The position numbers and the translations under genes were made by a program. The notes under the pieces are model-generated. The model saw only the letters and a program-made list of their open reading frames with translations. It ran no database searches and was not told the DNA's origin. From Chitinophagaceae bacterium (GTDB lineage: Bacteria > Bacteroidota > Bacteroidia > Chitinophagales > Chitinophagaceae): DNA of 64,000 bases. Position 1 is the stretch's first letter; the number at the start of each line of letters is the position of its first letter. Below are positions 50,193 through 58,845 of the stretch, piece by piece. Where the stretch lies: assembly GCA_025449935.1 (NCBI GenBank), contig JANWIJ010000029.1:1-64000 (forward strand), read 5' to 3'.

Positions 50193-50581
50193 TTCATAAA
50201 TTCTGGTAGTGCAGCAATACAATCAATTTCAATCCCGCACCCCCGGTTCAGCAGGTTACAGGGTACAACGATCCTGGCGGGGCGGTGATCTCCCATGATG
50301 GCAGCAAATGTTTCATTGAATTTCGCCCAGTTGCCGATGTCGGCAATAAATACACTGACTTTTAAAATATGTTTGAGGTCACTGCCGCTGGCTTCCAGGA
50401 TCGTTTCAATGTTTTTCATACACAGCGTGGTCTGTTCTTCAATGGTTCCCAACTGTGCTTCGCCATCAGCACCGAGGGGCAATTGCCCGCTTACATATAC
50501 AAGACCATTATGAACAATACCGGGTGAATAATGACCTTTGGGCTTTTGCATGGCTCCCGGGTAAATTGAATTTATTTCCAT
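50189..50581 (-). CDS. RidA family enamine/imine deaminase
   Basis: A 130-residue RidA-superfamily protein. It has AMQKPKGHYSPGIVHNGLVYVSGQLP at the N-terminus, the catalytic-type arginine in GDHRPARIVVPC and the terminal GIEIDCIAALPE. RidA hydrolyses reactive 2-aminoacrylate and 2-aminocrotonate that PLP dehydratases release. Its stop codon overlaps the start of the dehydratase gene (ATGA), so the two are made together and probably act in turn on the same intermediate. It may instead be a close Rid-family subgroup with unknown substrate. Confidence 0.9.
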   Translation of the reverse strand: MEINSIYPGAMQKPKGHYSPGIVHNGLVYVSGQLPLGADGEAQLGTIEEQTTLCMKNIETILEASGSDLKHILKVSVFIADIGNWAKFNETFAAIMGDHRPARIVVPCNLLNRGCGIEIDCIAALPEFMK

Positions 50582-50586
50582 AAAAT

Positions 50587-51705
50587 TTATTTAGTTGAGA
50601 TCCACTTAATACAAACGGGTTTGCCTACTGAAATCCGCTGGCCGGAATCTGACAGCAATCCGGTGGTTGTATTTCTTGTAAAAATCACTATTTCATCACT
50701 GTTCTGGTTCCCGGCCAGCAAAAATTTCCCGGAGGGATCAAAATTAAAGTTTCGTGGGGTTTTTCCCAGCGTGGACTGGTGCCCGGCTAACCTGAGTGTT
50801 CCATCTTTTCGAATACGGTATATAGCAATTGTATTGGCATCGCCCCGGTTGCTGGCATACAGGAACTTTCCATCCGGGGATACATGAATATCCGCGCTGC
50901 CGGCAAACCCCGTATCCCCCGCCGGCATAGTACTTATTTTTTGTTTTCTGGTAAGCACTCCTTTTTTATATTTATAAAACACCACGGTACCACTTAGCTC
51001 TTCGATGAGATATGCAAATTTGTGATTTGGATGAAAGGTGAAATGCCTGGGGCCGGATCCGGGATCTGATGCGGCGAATTGCTGTATCGTCGGCTCCAGT
51101 TCGCCATTAGCAGCATCAAATGTATAAATCATCACCCTGTCAACACCGAGATCAGGAACAAAGAGCCACTTGTTATCGGCAGACAGGATAGCGCTATGGA
51201 CATGTGGTCCCTTTTGCCGTTGCGGGTCTTTACCAGACCCAAGATGCTGATGGGTTGATCTTGATGTTCCCAAACTTCCATCAGCAAGTACCGGTAGCAC
51301 GGACAAGTTTCCGCTGGTGTAATTGCCAGCAAATACCCATTTACCGGTTTTGTCAATTTCCACATGACAGGGGTGATCGCCTTCCGTGAGTTGTTGATTA
51401 AGAAACGTCAGCGTTCCCGTTGATTTGTTAAATGAAAAAGCGGCTATTTCTCCGCCCATGCCGTTATTGCCCTTTTCATGCACAGCGTAAACAAATTTTT
51501 CATCAGGAGAAACAGTGATAAAAGATGGATTGGACGTTTTTATATGACTTACTGCCTTCGCTGATCCATCGCTGCTGTTGAATTTGTATACATAAACGCC
51601 TTCGCTCTTGGGGGAGTCGTAGGTTCCAACCAGCAGGTAATACTCCTGCGCGTGCACCGGGTGAAACCCGGTGGCAATAAGGAAAGAAAGAAACAGGAAT
51701 TTCAT
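50587..51705 (-). CDS. Secreted lactonase (6-phosphogluconolactonase-like beta-propeller)
   Basis: A 372-residue protein with a signal peptide (MKFLFLSFLIATGFHPVHAQ) and a seven-bladed propeller of the YbhE/lactonase family. Repeated SPDEKFVYAVHE, GKWVFAGNYTSGNLSVLPV, DNKWLFVPDLGVDRVMIY and SPDGKFLYASNRGDANTIAIY mark the blades. The cytoplasmic relatives open 6-phosphogluconolactone, but an exported version should act on another lactone, so the substrate is not known. It is 5 nt upstream of ridA in the same direction. ATG 51705 is preferred to the track's TTG start. Confidence 0.88.
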   Translation of the reverse strand: MKFLFLSFLIATGFHPVHAQEYYLLVGTYDSPKSEGVYVYKFNSSDGSAKAVSHIKTSNPSFITVSPDEKFVYAVHEKGNNGMGGEIAAFSFNKSTGTLTFLNQQLTEGDHPCHVEIDKTGKWVFAGNYTSGNLSVLPVLADGSLGTSRSTHQHLGSGKDPQRQKGPHVHSAILSADNKWLFVPDLGVDRVMIYTFDAANGELEPTIQQFAASDPGSGPRHFTFHPNHKFAYLIEELSGTVVFYKYKKGVLTRKQKISTMPAGDTGFAGSADIHVSPDGKFLYASNRGDANTIAIYRIRKDGTLRLAGHQSTLGKTPRNFNFDPSGKFLLAGNQNSDEIVIFTRNTTTGLLSDSGQRISVGKPVCIKWISTK

Positions 51706-51842
51706 AAATGATTTTAACAAATGGTGAATATCTTTTTTTCAAATGAATTTAACAAACCGGGAATCAACTGTTTGATGGTTTGGCACACTCTTATCATTGT
51801 ATTACCGGCAACTTAACATTTTAAAACATAAAAACAAATGCC

Positions 51843-52268
51843 ATGAAAAGAATATTTACTCTATCAGCTATCGTTCTTGTTTTTGCATCGTTACTCGGGG
51901 GCTGCGTGAAAGACAGCTTTAATAATGGTGGACACGGTGAAAGCTACTGGCTTTCAAAAGAACAGGGAGAAGTCGTGTACAGCGACAGTTACTGCAACTA
52001 TTTTGTAGTGGAAACATATTATGGTTACACCGTTATACAGGCCTACGGTAGTTACAAGCCTTATGAGGGCAGCATTGTTTATGGTAACTTCAGTAATGCC
52101 GGAACCAGGGATATGTATAATTATTCCTCCCGCACGGTTTTTACCGGAACAGTAACAGACTACTGGCTGAGTTATACCGAAGCACAGGATGCGCTTGATT
52201 ATTATTGCCCGATGTACGGCAAAAACCAGGCAAGGGTATTCAAAAAGTCTACGGTCATCAAAAAATAA
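51843..52268 (+). CDS. Tyr-rich lipoprotein of unknown function
   Basis: A 141-residue protein whose signal peptide ends in SLLGGC (Cys21), a lipobox. The mature part is unusually rich in Tyr, Ser and Gly (EVVYSDSYCNYFVVETYYGY, SYKPYEGSIVYGNFS) and looks like a short all-beta domain with two further cysteines. I do not recognise a family. It stands alone and ends at a strong terminator, so it is a single-gene transcript. Confidence 0.7.
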   Translation: MKRIFTLSAIVLVFASLLGGCVKDSFNNGGHGESYWLSKEQGEVVYSDSYCNYFVVETYYGYTVIQAYGSYKPYEGSIVYGNFSNAGTRDMYNYSSRTVFTGTVTDYWLSYTEAQDALDYYCPMYGKNQARVFKKSTVIKK

Positions 52269-52280
52269 TCCCGTTATTCA

Positions 52281-52325
52281 AAGGCCATAGCACCCTTACA
52301 AAATTAAGGTGCTGTGGCTTTTTTA
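52281..52325 (+). terminator. Terminator after the Tyr-rich lipoprotein gene
   Basis: AAGGCCATAGCACC pairs with GGTGCTGTGGCTT (two G-T pairs) around a 13-nt loop and is followed by six T residues. It begins 13 nt past the stop codon. Confidence 0.85.
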
Positions 52326-52336
52326 TTGCTGTGCTT

Positions 52337-53098
52337 TCAGGACACAAAAGGCATTCCCCGGAGCGCATTCACCAGCAGGAAAATTATAATAACTGCATAG
52401 GCACAGGAAAAAAGAATAATGCCTGCCGGTTTTTTGAATACATAATACCCGGCCAATGGAAGTATTTGTAAAGAATGAATGCCAAAAAAATGCGCAATCC
52501 TCAGGTCACCATAATCCCTGCTCCAGTTTACCAGGGGTAAGCCGGCTCCGCCATCCGGGCCGCCCACCGTATGCTTCATCATCGAAAGCATCAGGCCGCC
52601 TTCCAGGGAAAAAACAATAAAAAGCAGGATCCCGAGGCGTATACCCCAGGCATAGGAGGCCGGAATAACAAATTGTTTTTGCCGGAAAAAAGAGATGGAG
52701 ATTTTAATGCAGGTGACAGTAAAAATGACAATAAATATTCCCATCAGGTTAAAAACCATGCCGTCAAACGTGCTGCTGATATTATAATGCGAAGTGGTGC
52801 CCCGGATCGCCTGCAACAGGATAAGACCATTTTCAAAAAACATGGAAAAGACCAGCAAGTAGGAATATCTTTTGATCTTTTTAAAATTATCCAGGTAATG
52901 CAGCAGCCAGCCCATCGTCAGGATCATGATACCAACGGAAAAATAAAATTTCATGGGTTTGAGCCAACGGCTTACTCCAAGCAGCTGCGTTTTATCCGTA
53001 AGCAAGAAAACAAGACAAGCGAACCCTACAAACAGGTTAAACAGGCCAAACCAGAAAAGAAGCGCATTCCGCTGTTTTAACCGTGAGAAGAAATTCAT
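52337..53098 (-). CDS. Seven-TM membrane protein of unknown function
   Basis: A 253-residue integral membrane protein with about seven helices. Recognisable stretches are WLKPMKFYFSVGIMILTMGWLLHYL in the middle and WSRDYGDLRIAHFFGIHSLQILPL near the end, with a histidine pair in HFFGIHSLQ. I have no confident family name. It lies 5 nt after the ABA4-like gene and is almost surely translated with it. Confidence 0.75.
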   Translation of the reverse strand: MNFFSRLKQRNALLFWFGLFNLFVGFACLVFLLTDKTQLLGVSRWLKPMKFYFSVGIMILTMGWLLHYLDNFKKIKRYSYLLVFSMFFENGLILLQAIRGTTSHYNISSTFDGMVFNLMGIFIVIFTVTCIKISISFFRQKQFVIPASYAWGIRLGILLFIVFSLEGGLMLSMMKHTVGGPDGGAGLPLVNWSRDYGDLRIAHFFGIHSLQILPLAGYYVFKKPAGIILFSCAYAVIIIFLLVNALRGMPFVS

Positions 53099-53103
53099 AA
53101 AAA

Positions 53104-53544
53104 CTAATTGTAATTGGCAGCAAAATAGTTCCTGCTCTTGATAAAACGAATCAGGAGGTATAACAGCAAACCCACCGGCCCGAGCAGGAAGGTAAAAATG
53201 AGGCAGGGGAGGACGAGCCAGTGACTGATACCGTATTTGAGTGAATTTCTTTTTATCCAGATTCCGGTCACGAGGTCAAAAGCCAGGTAATGCACCCAAC
53301 CTGCCGTTAACAATAATTTATTTTGAAACAAGCCCATCACGCCGTCCAGGCTTCCGAATTTTTTTATATCTGCGGGATTAAATGAGCTGGTAATCAGCCA
53401 GGCGTATACAATGGCCAGTAAGGTGATGATTACAGCAACCAGGAACTTGTCTATGTCAACAATTACCGGCGAACCGATGATCAGTAACAGCCAGCCCACC
53501 GCGGCAATGCTGCTGCATAGCTGGAAAATTAAATCAGGAGTCAT
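53104..53544 (-). CDS. ABA4-like family membrane protein
   Basis: A 146-residue protein with four membrane helices, similar to the ABA4/DUF4281 family. KLLLTAGWVHYLAFDLVTGIWI and GLLLYLLIRF carry the conserved Trp-His-Asp pattern. Plant ABA4 is needed for neoxanthin synthesis; the bacterial relatives have no proven role. Immediately downstream is a seven-TM protein gene (5 nt gap). No carotenoid gene was seen in the window. Confidence 0.78.
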   Translation of the reverse strand: MTPDLIFQLCSSIAAVGWLLLIIGSPVIVDIDKFLVAVIITLLAIVYAWLITSSFNPADIKKFGSLDGVMGLFQNKLLLTAGWVHYLAFDLVTGIWIKRNSLKYGISHWLVLPCLIFTFLLGPVGLLLYLLIRFIKSRNYFAANYN

Positions 53545-53578
53545 AACAAGAACTGTTTAACTCCTTAAAGCTAGTCAT

Positions 53579-54538
53579 TCACAGAACCCGGGAAGAAATT
53601 TTTTCCAGGGCATTTGTGATCCTTGCAAATGTTTCGTCCTCGTCAAGCTCCTGCGGGATGAATAATTTCCCGGTTAACTTTTCGTAAAGCTCAATGTATC
53701 TTTTTGAAATGGTATCCACCCAGTCATCTTCCATGGGGGGAACTGTTTGTCCTTCCTTTCCCATGAAGTGATTGGCAATAAGCCATTCCCGGACGAATTC
53801 TTTACTTAATTGTTTTTGCCGCCCGCCTTTTTTTTGTCTTTCTTCAAATCCATCCGCATAAAAGTACCTGGAACTATCCGGTGTGTGAATTTCGTCCATG
53901 AGACAGATCTCATTTCCAATTTTTCCAAATTCATACTTTGTATCCACCAGGATCAGTCCCCTCTTAGCGGCAATTTCTTTTCCCCTCGCAAATAATTTTA
54001 AAGCGTAGTCGCTGAGTGTCTCCCATTCCTCTGCGGAAGCCAGGCCACTTTTTATTATTTCGGCTGCGCTGATGTCTTCATCATGACCTGCTGAAGATTT
54101 CGTGCTGGGGGTAATAAGGGGGATTGGGAATGGATCATTTTCCTTCATGCCGCCGGGCATTTCCACTCCACAGAGCATTTTTTTTGTTTTCGGACCCGCC
54201 TGTTCAGCAGTTTGGTAGGTCCGCCAGGCATGCCCGGTGAGATTTCCCCTGACAACCATTTCAATTTTGAAGGGAATACATTTTTTGCCGACCGACACAT
54301 GCGGGGCCGGAACAGAAAGGAGCCAGTTCGGACAGATATCCGAGGTAGCTTCCAGCATGCAGGCCGCAACCTGGTTCAGCACCTGTCCCTTAAAAGGAAT
54401 CGGGCGGGGTAAAATGACATCAAAAGCGGAGATCCGGTTGGACGCAATCATCACAAGATATTCATCACCGATAAAATAAACATCCCTGACCTTGCCGCTG
54501 TAAAAACCCGTTTGTTTTGGGAAGGAAAATGGAGCCAT
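53579..54538 (-). CDS. purC: SAICAR synthase PurC
   Basis: A 319-residue phosphoribosylaminoimidazole-succinocarboxamide synthase, which joins aspartate to CAIR with ATP in purine synthesis. Family marks are YSGKVRDVYFIGDEYLVMIA, RISAFDVILPRPIPFKGQVL, MVVRGNLTGHAWRTYQ and LILVDTKYEFGKIGNEICLMDEIHTPDSSRYF. It is the longer form, as in fungi and many Bacteroidota, not the 240-residue E. coli form. ATG 54538 is preferred; the track adds eight codons. Confidence 0.95.
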   Translation of the reverse strand: MAPFSFPKQTGFYSGKVRDVYFIGDEYLVMIASNRISAFDVILPRPIPFKGQVLNQVAACMLEATSDICPNWLLSVPAPHVSVGKKCIPFKIEMVVRGNLTGHAWRTYQTAEQAGPKTKKMLCGVEMPGGMKENDPFPIPLITPSTKSSAGHDEDISAAEIIKSGLASAEEWETLSDYALKLFARGKEIAAKRGLILVDTKYEFGKIGNEICLMDEIHTPDSSRYFYADGFEERQKKGGRQKQLSKEFVREWLIANHFMGKEGQTVPPMEDDWVDTISKRYIELYEKLTGKLFIPQELDEDETFARITNALEKISSRVL

Positions 54539-54688
54539 ATTCCGAAAGTAAGAAGAGGTCAAAAACCAGCCAATCCGGGGTGATTCAAGATTTCAACAAC
54601 TTATCCTTTTCCCTTAAAAATTAAATTTTTAGATAAAGTTTACAATGCTTATTTTTCCGTCAAATTCCAAAACTAAAATTCCCTATTT

Positions 54689-57640
54689 ATGAGAAAAAGC
54701 TACTGCTATTTAGCTGCCTGGCTTATGGCTGTCCTGTTTTCGTTGGCTGCTTATGCACAGACAGTTACTATCTCAGGTACTGTCCGTAACGAATCATCCA
54801 AAGAAAATGTTCCGGCCGTTTCAATCCGTGTTAAAGGAACCAACCAGGGTACGTATACAAACTCCGATGGAGCGTTTACCTTAAAAGTCAGTAAACTCCC
54901 CGTTGTGCTGGTTTTTACTTCCATTGGATATTCTGACCAGGAGTTAACCGTATCAGACGCCTCTCAACCAATCAGTATCGATTTTAAAGTAAATAATGCA
55001 CTTGGACAGGAAGTGGTGATTGCCGCAACCCGTACTCCCACCCGTTTACTGGAATCACCCGTAACCGTGGAGAGAATGAGCAGCAATACACTCCGGAATG
55101 TCGCGGCGCCCAATTATTATGAAGCCATCGCCAACCTGAAAGGGGTGGATGTCCATACAGCCAGTTTGACCTTTCGTACGGTTACAACCCGTGGATTTGT
55201 CAGCAGCGGTAATACCCGGTTAAACCAGTTGATCGATGGTATGGACAACCAGGCCCCCGGGTTGAATTTTGCAGTGGGCAGCGTGATCGGACCTTCAGAC
55301 CTGGACGTTGACAACGTGGAAATATTGTCGGGTGCTTCATCGGCCTTGTATGGCTCCGGTGGAATGAACGGAACCGTGCTGATCACGACTAAAAATCCTT
55401 TCAAATACCAGGATCTCAGTTATAATATCAAACAGGGTATTATGCACGTTGACGGAAAGCAGCGGAACGCGGCCCCTTATTATGACTGGTCATTTCGCTG
55501 GGCAAAAAGCATTAAGAACAGGATCGGTATTAAACTCGCAGCCCAGCTGGTAAAAGGTAGTGACTGGGAAGCGGAAGATTACAGGAATAAACAACAGATA
55601 GGTATCCTGAGCAAAGTGGTTGGCGGAAACCGCAGCAATGACCCCAATTTCAACGGCATCAATATGTACGGGGATGAGACCAGTGCAGACATGAATGGGT
55701 TTTCATATTTCGTACAGGACCAGACAAGGAGAAGTATACTGGCAGCTACGGCTCCAATTATTCCCGGCGGTTTTGATGTGGTGAATGCAGCCAACGCGTA
55801 TTTTACGGCAATCGGAAACCCGCAATACCCCACAAATGCGCAGATCGCAACTTTTATTACCAGCCTTGCGCCTTTCGGACCTTCAGCCCAGGCCGCTGTA
55901 CAGCAAATGATGCCCTTCTATATTGGATTAAGAAATGGTTATTTCAACAAAGCGAGTATTTCAAGGACCGGTTATGAAGAACAGGTTCTTGTGGATTATA
56001 ATACGATCAACGTAAAGCTAACCGGTGGACTGCATTACAAAATAAATGAAAGACTGGAAGCTTCCTTTAACTCTTATTTCGGAACCGGTACTACTGTGTA
56101 CACCGGGGCTGACAGGTATTCATTAAGAAACCTGAAAATGGCCCAGCATAAACTGGAATTCAGAACGCCAAACTGGTTTTTGCGTGGTTACACGACCCAG
56201 GAAAATGCCGGGGATTCATATAACGCCTCAGCGTTGGGAGCATTCCTGAATGAAGCTTACCGGCCCAGTTCTGCGTGGTTCCCGTTATATATTGGAACCT
56301 TCTCTGAAGGCCGCCGTCAAAATGGTGCAGCCGGAGTTTTCCCAAGCGATTTCACCTTGCATTCATCCGCCCGGGCCTCTGCGGACGTAGGAAGATTTAT
56401 TCCCGGTACGCCCCGTTATGATAGTGTAGCGAGGGTCATAAAAAGCACTGCCATCCGGAAAGGGGGAGCGCTGTTCCTGGATAAATCTGACCTGTATGCT
56501 GCAGAAACACAATTCAACCTTTCCCAGTTGGGTGGATTCCATGAGAAAGTTGAAGTATTGGTTGGCGCAAACTGGAAGCAATGGGTAATGAACTCACAGG
56601 GAACTATTTTTGCTGATACTTCTTCCAGGATCAGGATTAATGAATATGGCGGATATATCCAGTTAAAGAAAAGTTTATTGAATGATGTGCTGACATTAAC
56701 AGCCTCCGGCAGGTATGATAAGCAAACCAACTTTGAAGGTAAATTCACCCCAAGGGTCACAGCGACTTTTAAAGTAGCCAATGAAAATTATGTACGGGCT
56801 TCATACCAGACAGCTTACCGTTTCCCGACCAACCAGAACCAATACATCAGTCTTGTTACAGGTTCCGGCGTGCTGATGGGTTGTTTACCTGAATTCCAGG
56901 ATTATTATAAGCTGAATTCAACATTGCCCGGTTATACGGCGGCAAGTGTACTTGCTTACCGTTCGGGAAACCTGGGGGATTCCGGCAGGCTGGTGGTTGC
57001 ACAATACAAGGAAGTGAAACCTGAAACGGTGAAATCCTATGAACTCGGGTATAAAGGTGTTATCGCCAAAAGACTGTTGCTGGATGCTTATGTTTATTAC
57101 AGCCAGTACGAGGACTTCCTGGTCAGTACAGCGGTAGTTCAATCAAGAGCAGGAAATAAATTCGAACTCTATTCCCCGTTCAGCAGCACCAACCTGTCTT
57201 ACGTACAAAATTCAGCGCAGGAAGTGAAAGCGCTCGGATGGGGTGTTGGCCTGGAGTACAAGGCATATAAAAATTTCTTTGTTTACGGTAACGTATTCTC
57301 CGACCAGTTAAGGGATGTAGCGTCGGATGTAGTTACTTTCTTCAATGCACCCAAATACCGTTATAATATTGGTTTAAGAAATGAGAACGTTTGCCATAAT
57401 ATCGGTTTTAACGTGGTATTCAAATGGCAGGATAACAATTATTACGAAGGAACTTTTGTAACCGGCACACTGCCTTATTTTGGCTGGTGGGATGCACAGG
57501 TTACCTATCGTCCTGCAGGCACCAAGAGCACTTTCCGCGTAGGGGGCACCAACCTGGGCAACCAATACCAGCGGACTGGTTTTGGCAGCCCGTCAGTAGG
57601 AGGTCTCTACTATGTCAGCTACGGATTTAATTTGTTCTGA
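54689..57640 (+). CDS. TonB-dependent receptor with carboxypeptidase-like domain
   Basis: A 983-residue outer-membrane receptor. A signal peptide (LMAVLFSLAAYAQ) is followed by a carboxypeptidase-regulatory-like domain (ISGTVRNESSKENVPAVSI), a TonB box/plug region (EVVIAATRTPTRLLESPVTV, DVDNVEILSGASSALYGSGG) and a 22-strand barrel ending in YYVSYGFNLF with a terminal Phe. No SusD or regulator gene is near, so the ligand is unknown; a siderophore, peptide or sugar are all possible. A TATTTTTC box 31 nt upstream is a weak promoter candidate. A strong terminator follows. Confidence 0.93.
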   Translation: MRKSYCYLAAWLMAVLFSLAAYAQTVTISGTVRNESSKENVPAVSIRVKGTNQGTYTNSDGAFTLKVSKLPVVLVFTSIGYSDQELTVSDASQPISIDFKVNNALGQEVVIAATRTPTRLLESPVTVERMSSNTLRNVAAPNYYEAIANLKGVDVHTASLTFRTVTTRGFVSSGNTRLNQLIDGMDNQAPGLNFAVGSVIGPSDLDVDNVEILSGASSALYGSGGMNGTVLITTKNPFKYQDLSYNIKQGIMHVDGKQRNAAPYYDWSFRWAKSIKNRIGIKLAAQLVKGSDWEAEDYRNKQQIGILSKVVGGNRSNDPNFNGINMYGDETSADMNGFSYFVQDQTRRSILAATAPIIPGGFDVVNAANAYFTAIGNPQYPTNAQIATFITSLAPFGPSAQAAVQQMMPFYIGLRNGYFNKASISRTGYEEQVLVDYNTINVKLTGGLHYKINERLEASFNSYFGTGTTVYTGADRYSLRNLKMAQHKLEFRTPNWFLRGYTTQENAGDSYNASALGAFLNEAYRPSSAWFPLYIGTFSEGRRQNGAAGVFPSDFTLHSSARASADVGRFIPGTPRYDSVARVIKSTAIRKGGALFLDKSDLYAAETQFNLSQLGGFHEKVEVLVGANWKQWVMNSQGTIFADTSSRIRINEYGGYIQLKKSLLNDVLTLTASGRYDKQTNFEGKFTPRVTATFKVANENYVRASYQTAYRFPTNQNQYISLVTGSGVLMGCLPEFQDYYKLNSTLPGYTAASVLAYRSGNLGDSGRLVVAQYKEVKPETVKSYELGYKGVIAKRLLLDAYVYYSQYEDFLVSTAVVQSRAGNKFELYSPFSSTNLSYVQNSAQEVKALGWGVGLEYKAYKNFFVYGNVFSDQLRDVASDVVTFFNAPKYRYNIGLRNENVCHNIGFNVVFKWQDNNYYEGTFVTGTLPYFGWWDAQVTYRPAGTKSTFRVGGTNLGNQYQRTGFGSPSVGGLYYVSYGFNLF

Positions 57641-57662
57641 TAAAAATAACTGGGTTTTAAGT

Positions 57663-57697
57663 AAAAGGTCCCCCGCTGATTGCGGGGGACCTTTTTT
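57663..57697 (+). terminator. Terminator after the TonB-dependent receptor gene
   Basis: AAAAGGTCCCCCGC pairs with GCGGGGGACCTTTT around a 5-nt loop, then a T run. It begins 22 nt after the stop codon. The remaining gap to 57861 shows no gene. Confidence 0.92.
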
Positions 57698-57861
57698 ATT
57701 GCACCAATGCGAACAGCGGTAGTTACTAAATACTCAAAAGTTAAATGGCGCTATTGTTATTAGCTGCAGCAGCATTCAATTGAGTACTTGTCTCGTGGTT
57801 CTAACATGCAGGCTCAGTTGGAGCTGCTGCCTGACGGGAATTCAAAAAGAAGGGTCTGCAA

Positions 57862-58791
57862 TCAAACGAGGGTCTTCATGACCTGGCCGATCATATAACC
57901 GTTGTGATAGATCTGTAAGGTATAAGTGCCTTTCAGGTATTCATCGGCGTTAATCGAAAACAACAGTTTCTTGCTTTCTCCTTTGGGGTATTCAAATCTC
58001 ACTTTCCGGGTAAAAGGTATTTTTCCCCCGGCATGAAGTGTCATGGTGGAAGAAGCTTCCCAAACGTCATCATTTTTGAGGATGCTGCCATCTGGCTGTG
58101 TGATCACGATAAAGATATCGGCGTTGTCATACTGGGTTATATTATTCTGCACAGTAAAAGATATAACCAGCTTGCTGATCTTTTTTGCCTGGTTGCTTTC
58201 CTGTTCTTTTTCACTTTTTAGGGTAACCGGGGAGAACTGAATTTCTGAAGCTACAAAGACAGCGGCCAGGTTAACTTTCTCGGACAGTGCTTTGTTTTCA
58301 TCACCAAGCCGTTTCATGTTTTCCTGCAACCCGGTAATTTCTCCGGATAAGAGGGACATCACATTCGTTAGTCGCTGCTGTTCACTCTCCATAGATTCTT
58401 TCTGTGTTTTCAGGTCGTCTACCAGCGTCTGTAGTTCACCTATTTTTTGCTGCGCGACAGAAAGTTCTTCGGGAGAGGCGACCCGGTTTTTTAGTATGCC
58501 ATCAATTTCAGTTTTCAATTTATAGATGACCGCCAGCTTTGCATTTAGCTGGGACTTCAGCGAGTCGGCGTTCAGTCGGGTAGAATCGAGCTTCGAATCA
58601 AGCGTGCTGATGGTGGAGGAATACATTTTCTGCAGGGAATCCCGGACGCCCTGGGCTACCGCAATAGAATCTTTTACAAAAACCTCCGTTCTTTTTTTAC
58701 CGTATTGTGTTTTATCATACAAATGATAAATCCATGTGCCGATAAGTCCCACAGAGAGGAGAGCGAGCAGTAAGGTTCGTATGTCTTTCAT
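57862..58791 (-). CDS. Membrane-anchored coiled-coil protein (paralogue B)
   Basis: A 309-residue protein with one N-terminal membrane helix (IRTLLLALLSVGLIGTWIYHL), a coiled coil from about residue 60 to 175 (KLDSTRLNADSLKSQLNAKL, QQKIGELQTLVDDLKTQK), and a C-terminal beta domain of about 110 residues (ISKLVISFTVQNNITQYDNADIFI, LQIYHNGYMIGQV). The C-terminal domain is clearly related to that of the protein at 60141-61115, so the two are paralogues. No family is recognised. It is the last gene of a three-gene leftward set with an exported ASKHA-fold protein. Confidence 0.75.
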   Translation of the reverse strand: MKDIRTLLLALLSVGLIGTWIYHLYDKTQYGKKRTEVFVKDSIAVAQGVRDSLQKMYSSTISTLDSKLDSTRLNADSLKSQLNAKLAVIYKLKTEIDGILKNRVASPEELSVAQQKIGELQTLVDDLKTQKESMESEQQRLTNVMSLLSGEITGLQENMKRLGDENKALSEKVNLAAVFVASEIQFSPVTLKSEKEQESNQAKKISKLVISFTVQNNITQYDNADIFIVITQPDGSILKNDDVWEASSTMTLHAGGKIPFTRKVRFEYPKGESKKLLFSINADEYLKGTYTLQIYHNGYMIGQVMKTLV

Positions 58792-58845
58792 GTGTTCAGG
58801 ATAAAATGGACAGATGACCGGTAAATTCCAGTTGGGTGTATTGGG

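Noticed and set aside
54689-57640. SusC/SusD polysaccharide utilisation locus
   Set aside because: There is no SusD-like gene, glycoside hydrolase or sensor near the receptor, so it is described only as a TonB-dependent receptor.
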